A stretch of 64,000 bases of DNA from Vibrio hannami. GTDB lineage: Bacteria > Pseudomonadota > Gammaproteobacteria > Enterobacterales > Vibrionaceae. The translations under genes and the position numbers were made by a program. The notes under the pieces were generated by a model. The model was not told the DNA's origin and did not search any database. It was given only the letters and a program-made list of their open reading frames with translations. Positions 63,141 to 64,000 of the stretch are shown piece by piece. The stretch is from NCBI RefSeq assembly GCF_029589055.1, contig NZ_JARQZP010000007.1:62001-126000 (forward strand), read 5' to 3'. How positions within the stretch are numbered: position 1 is the first letter of the stretch; the number at the start of each line of letters is the position of its first letter.

Positions 63141-63168
63141 TTGAATCCCAATTCATCGCCCCCATCTA
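63141..63168 (+). promoter_or_regulatory. Sigma-32 type promoter of dnaK
   Basis: TTGAA (63141-63145), 13 nt, CCCCCATCTA (63159-63168), the heat-shock RpoH consensus. A second CTTGAAAA lies upstream at about 63074. Confidence 0.75.
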
Positions 63169-63212
63169 GGGGGATATAGAAATGATTAAATTGAATTCTC
63201 GGAGATAGCCTG

Positions 63213-64000
63213 ATGGGTAAAATCATTGGTATTGACTTAGGTACTACTAACTCATGTGTTGCTGTACTAGACGGCGATGCACCACGCGTAATTGAAAATG
63301 CTGAAGGTGAGCGTACAACTGCATCTGTTATCGCTTATACAGACGGCGAAACGCTAGTAGGTCAGCCTGCAAAACGTCAAGCGGTAACCAACCCTCAAAA
63401 CACGCTATTTGCTATTAAGCGTCTTATCGGTCGTCGTTTTGAAGACGAAGAAGTACAGCGTGATATCGAAATTATGCCTTTCAACATTGTTAAGGCAGAC
63501 AACGGCGATGCTTGGGTAGAAGCACAAGGCCAGAAAATGGCGGCTCCTCAGGTTTCTGCTGAAGTACTTAAGAAAATGAAGAAAACTGCTGAAGACTTCC
63601 TTGGTGAGGAAGTAACTGGTGCAGTTATCACAGTTCCTGCTTACTTTAACGATGCTCAGCGTCAGGCTACTAAAGATGCTGGCCGTATCGCAGGTCTTGA
63701 AGTTAAGCGTATCATCAACGAACCAACTGCAGCTGCACTAGCTTACGGTCTGGACAAGTCAGGCGGTGACCGCACTATCGCTGTATACGACCTTGGTGGT
63801 GGTACATTTGATATCTCTATCATCGAAATCGACGAAGTTGAAGGCGAGAAGACTTTCGAAGTACTAGCAACTAACGGTGACACTCACCTTGGTGGTGAAG
63901 ACTTCGACAACCGCATGATCAACTACCTTGTAGATGAGTTTAAAGCAGAGCAGGGCATCGATCTTAAGAACGATCCTCTAGCAATGCAGCGTGTTAAAGA
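63213..64000 (+). CDS. dnaK: Chaperone DnaK, 5' part
   Basis: Hsp70 ATPase, cut by the window end. Starts [20 protein letters not shown]. The phosphate-1 loop is followed by [17 protein letters not shown], the linker-side motif [20 protein letters not shown] and phosphate-2 [23 protein letters not shown] precedes the ATG. Confidence 0.98.
   Translation, partial: MGKIIGIDLGTTNSCVAVLDGDAPRVIENAEGERTTASVIAYTDGETLVGQPAKRQAVTNPQNTLFAIKRLIGRRFEDEEVQRDIEIMPFNIVKADNGDAWVEAQGQKMAAPQVSAEVLKKMKKTAEDFLGEEVTGAVITVPAYFNDAQRQATKDAGRIAGLEVKRIINEPTAAALAYGLDKSGGDRTIAVYDLGGGTFDISIIEIDEVEGEKTFEVLATNGDTHLGGEDFDNRMINYLVDEFKAEQGIDLKNDPLAMQRVK

Overview
The window is a Vibrionaceae (Vibrio-type) chromosome segment. 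The evidence is the housekeeping gene order (der, zinc ribbon, xseA, guaB-guaA; then ssrA, smpB, ratA, ratB, bamE, recN, nadK, grpE, dnaK), an NqrM gene for the Na+-pumping NADH dehydrogenase, a uhpABC-afuABC sugar-phosphate locus, and a tmRNA tag peptide reading ANDENYALAA.

Layout. 1-23.8 kb is core or near-core: der 3' end, a YfgJ-like zinc ribbon, a tandem palindromic repeat, xseA (frameshifted), guaBA behind a PurR-like promoter and a 17-bp inverted repeat, satP, a pentapeptide-repeat K+-type channel, nqrM, a NifX-like/DUF134 regulatory pair with a large palindromic operator, an outer-membrane protein, a degenerate GGDEF protein, afuCBA plus uhpCBA (sensing and uptake of hexose phosphates), an OmpA-type lipoprotein and ggt. 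23.8-29.9 kb is accessory: two unrelated hipBA toxin-antitoxin modules, each with a clear operator cluster, a serine recombinase and an unknown membrane protein. 29.9-57.1 kb is a genomic island in the 3' end of ssrA. A 16-bp att-like repeat (GCTGGCGGGAGTTGAA) lies at 29919 and inside ssrA at 57114. A P4-type integrase, an AlpA-like regulator and a large replication-type helicase sit at the ssrA end, so the element looks like an integrated satellite or plasmid-like island.

The island cargo is mostly defence: an orphan HipB, a DUF4143 ATPase, a metallophosphoesterase, a zinc-hook SMC-like ATPase, an orphan AbiEi antitoxin, a four-unit 100-bp palindrome array, a second serine recombinase, a DRT2-type reverse transcriptase with its ncRNA, a type I restriction-modification system (hsdM, frameshifted hsdS, DUF91-like nuclease, distant hsdR), a beta-class DNA methyltransferase with small companions, and an Abi_2/AbiF HEPN protein preceded by a structured leader that may be its RNA partner.

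The main discovery is the DRT2 locus. The non-coding region upstream of the reverse transcriptase (minus strand, about 41097-41375) holds a 111-nt segment (41229-41339) bounded by the same 4-mer. When this segment is joined head to tail, it creates a consensus sigma-70 promoter (TTGACA, 17 nt, TATAAT). It also creates a Shine-Dalgarno site, an ATG, and a reading frame with no stop codon through the 37-codon unit and across its junction. That is a 'never-ending ORF' (neo) as described for Klebsiella DRT2, here with a different sequence and repeat length, and no conventional gene caller would report it.

Three frameshifts (one in xseA, two in hsdS) are each repaired by adding one G to a G-run. 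This suggests systematic homopolymer undercalling in the assembly rather than three real mutations, although phase variation of hsdS cannot be excluded.
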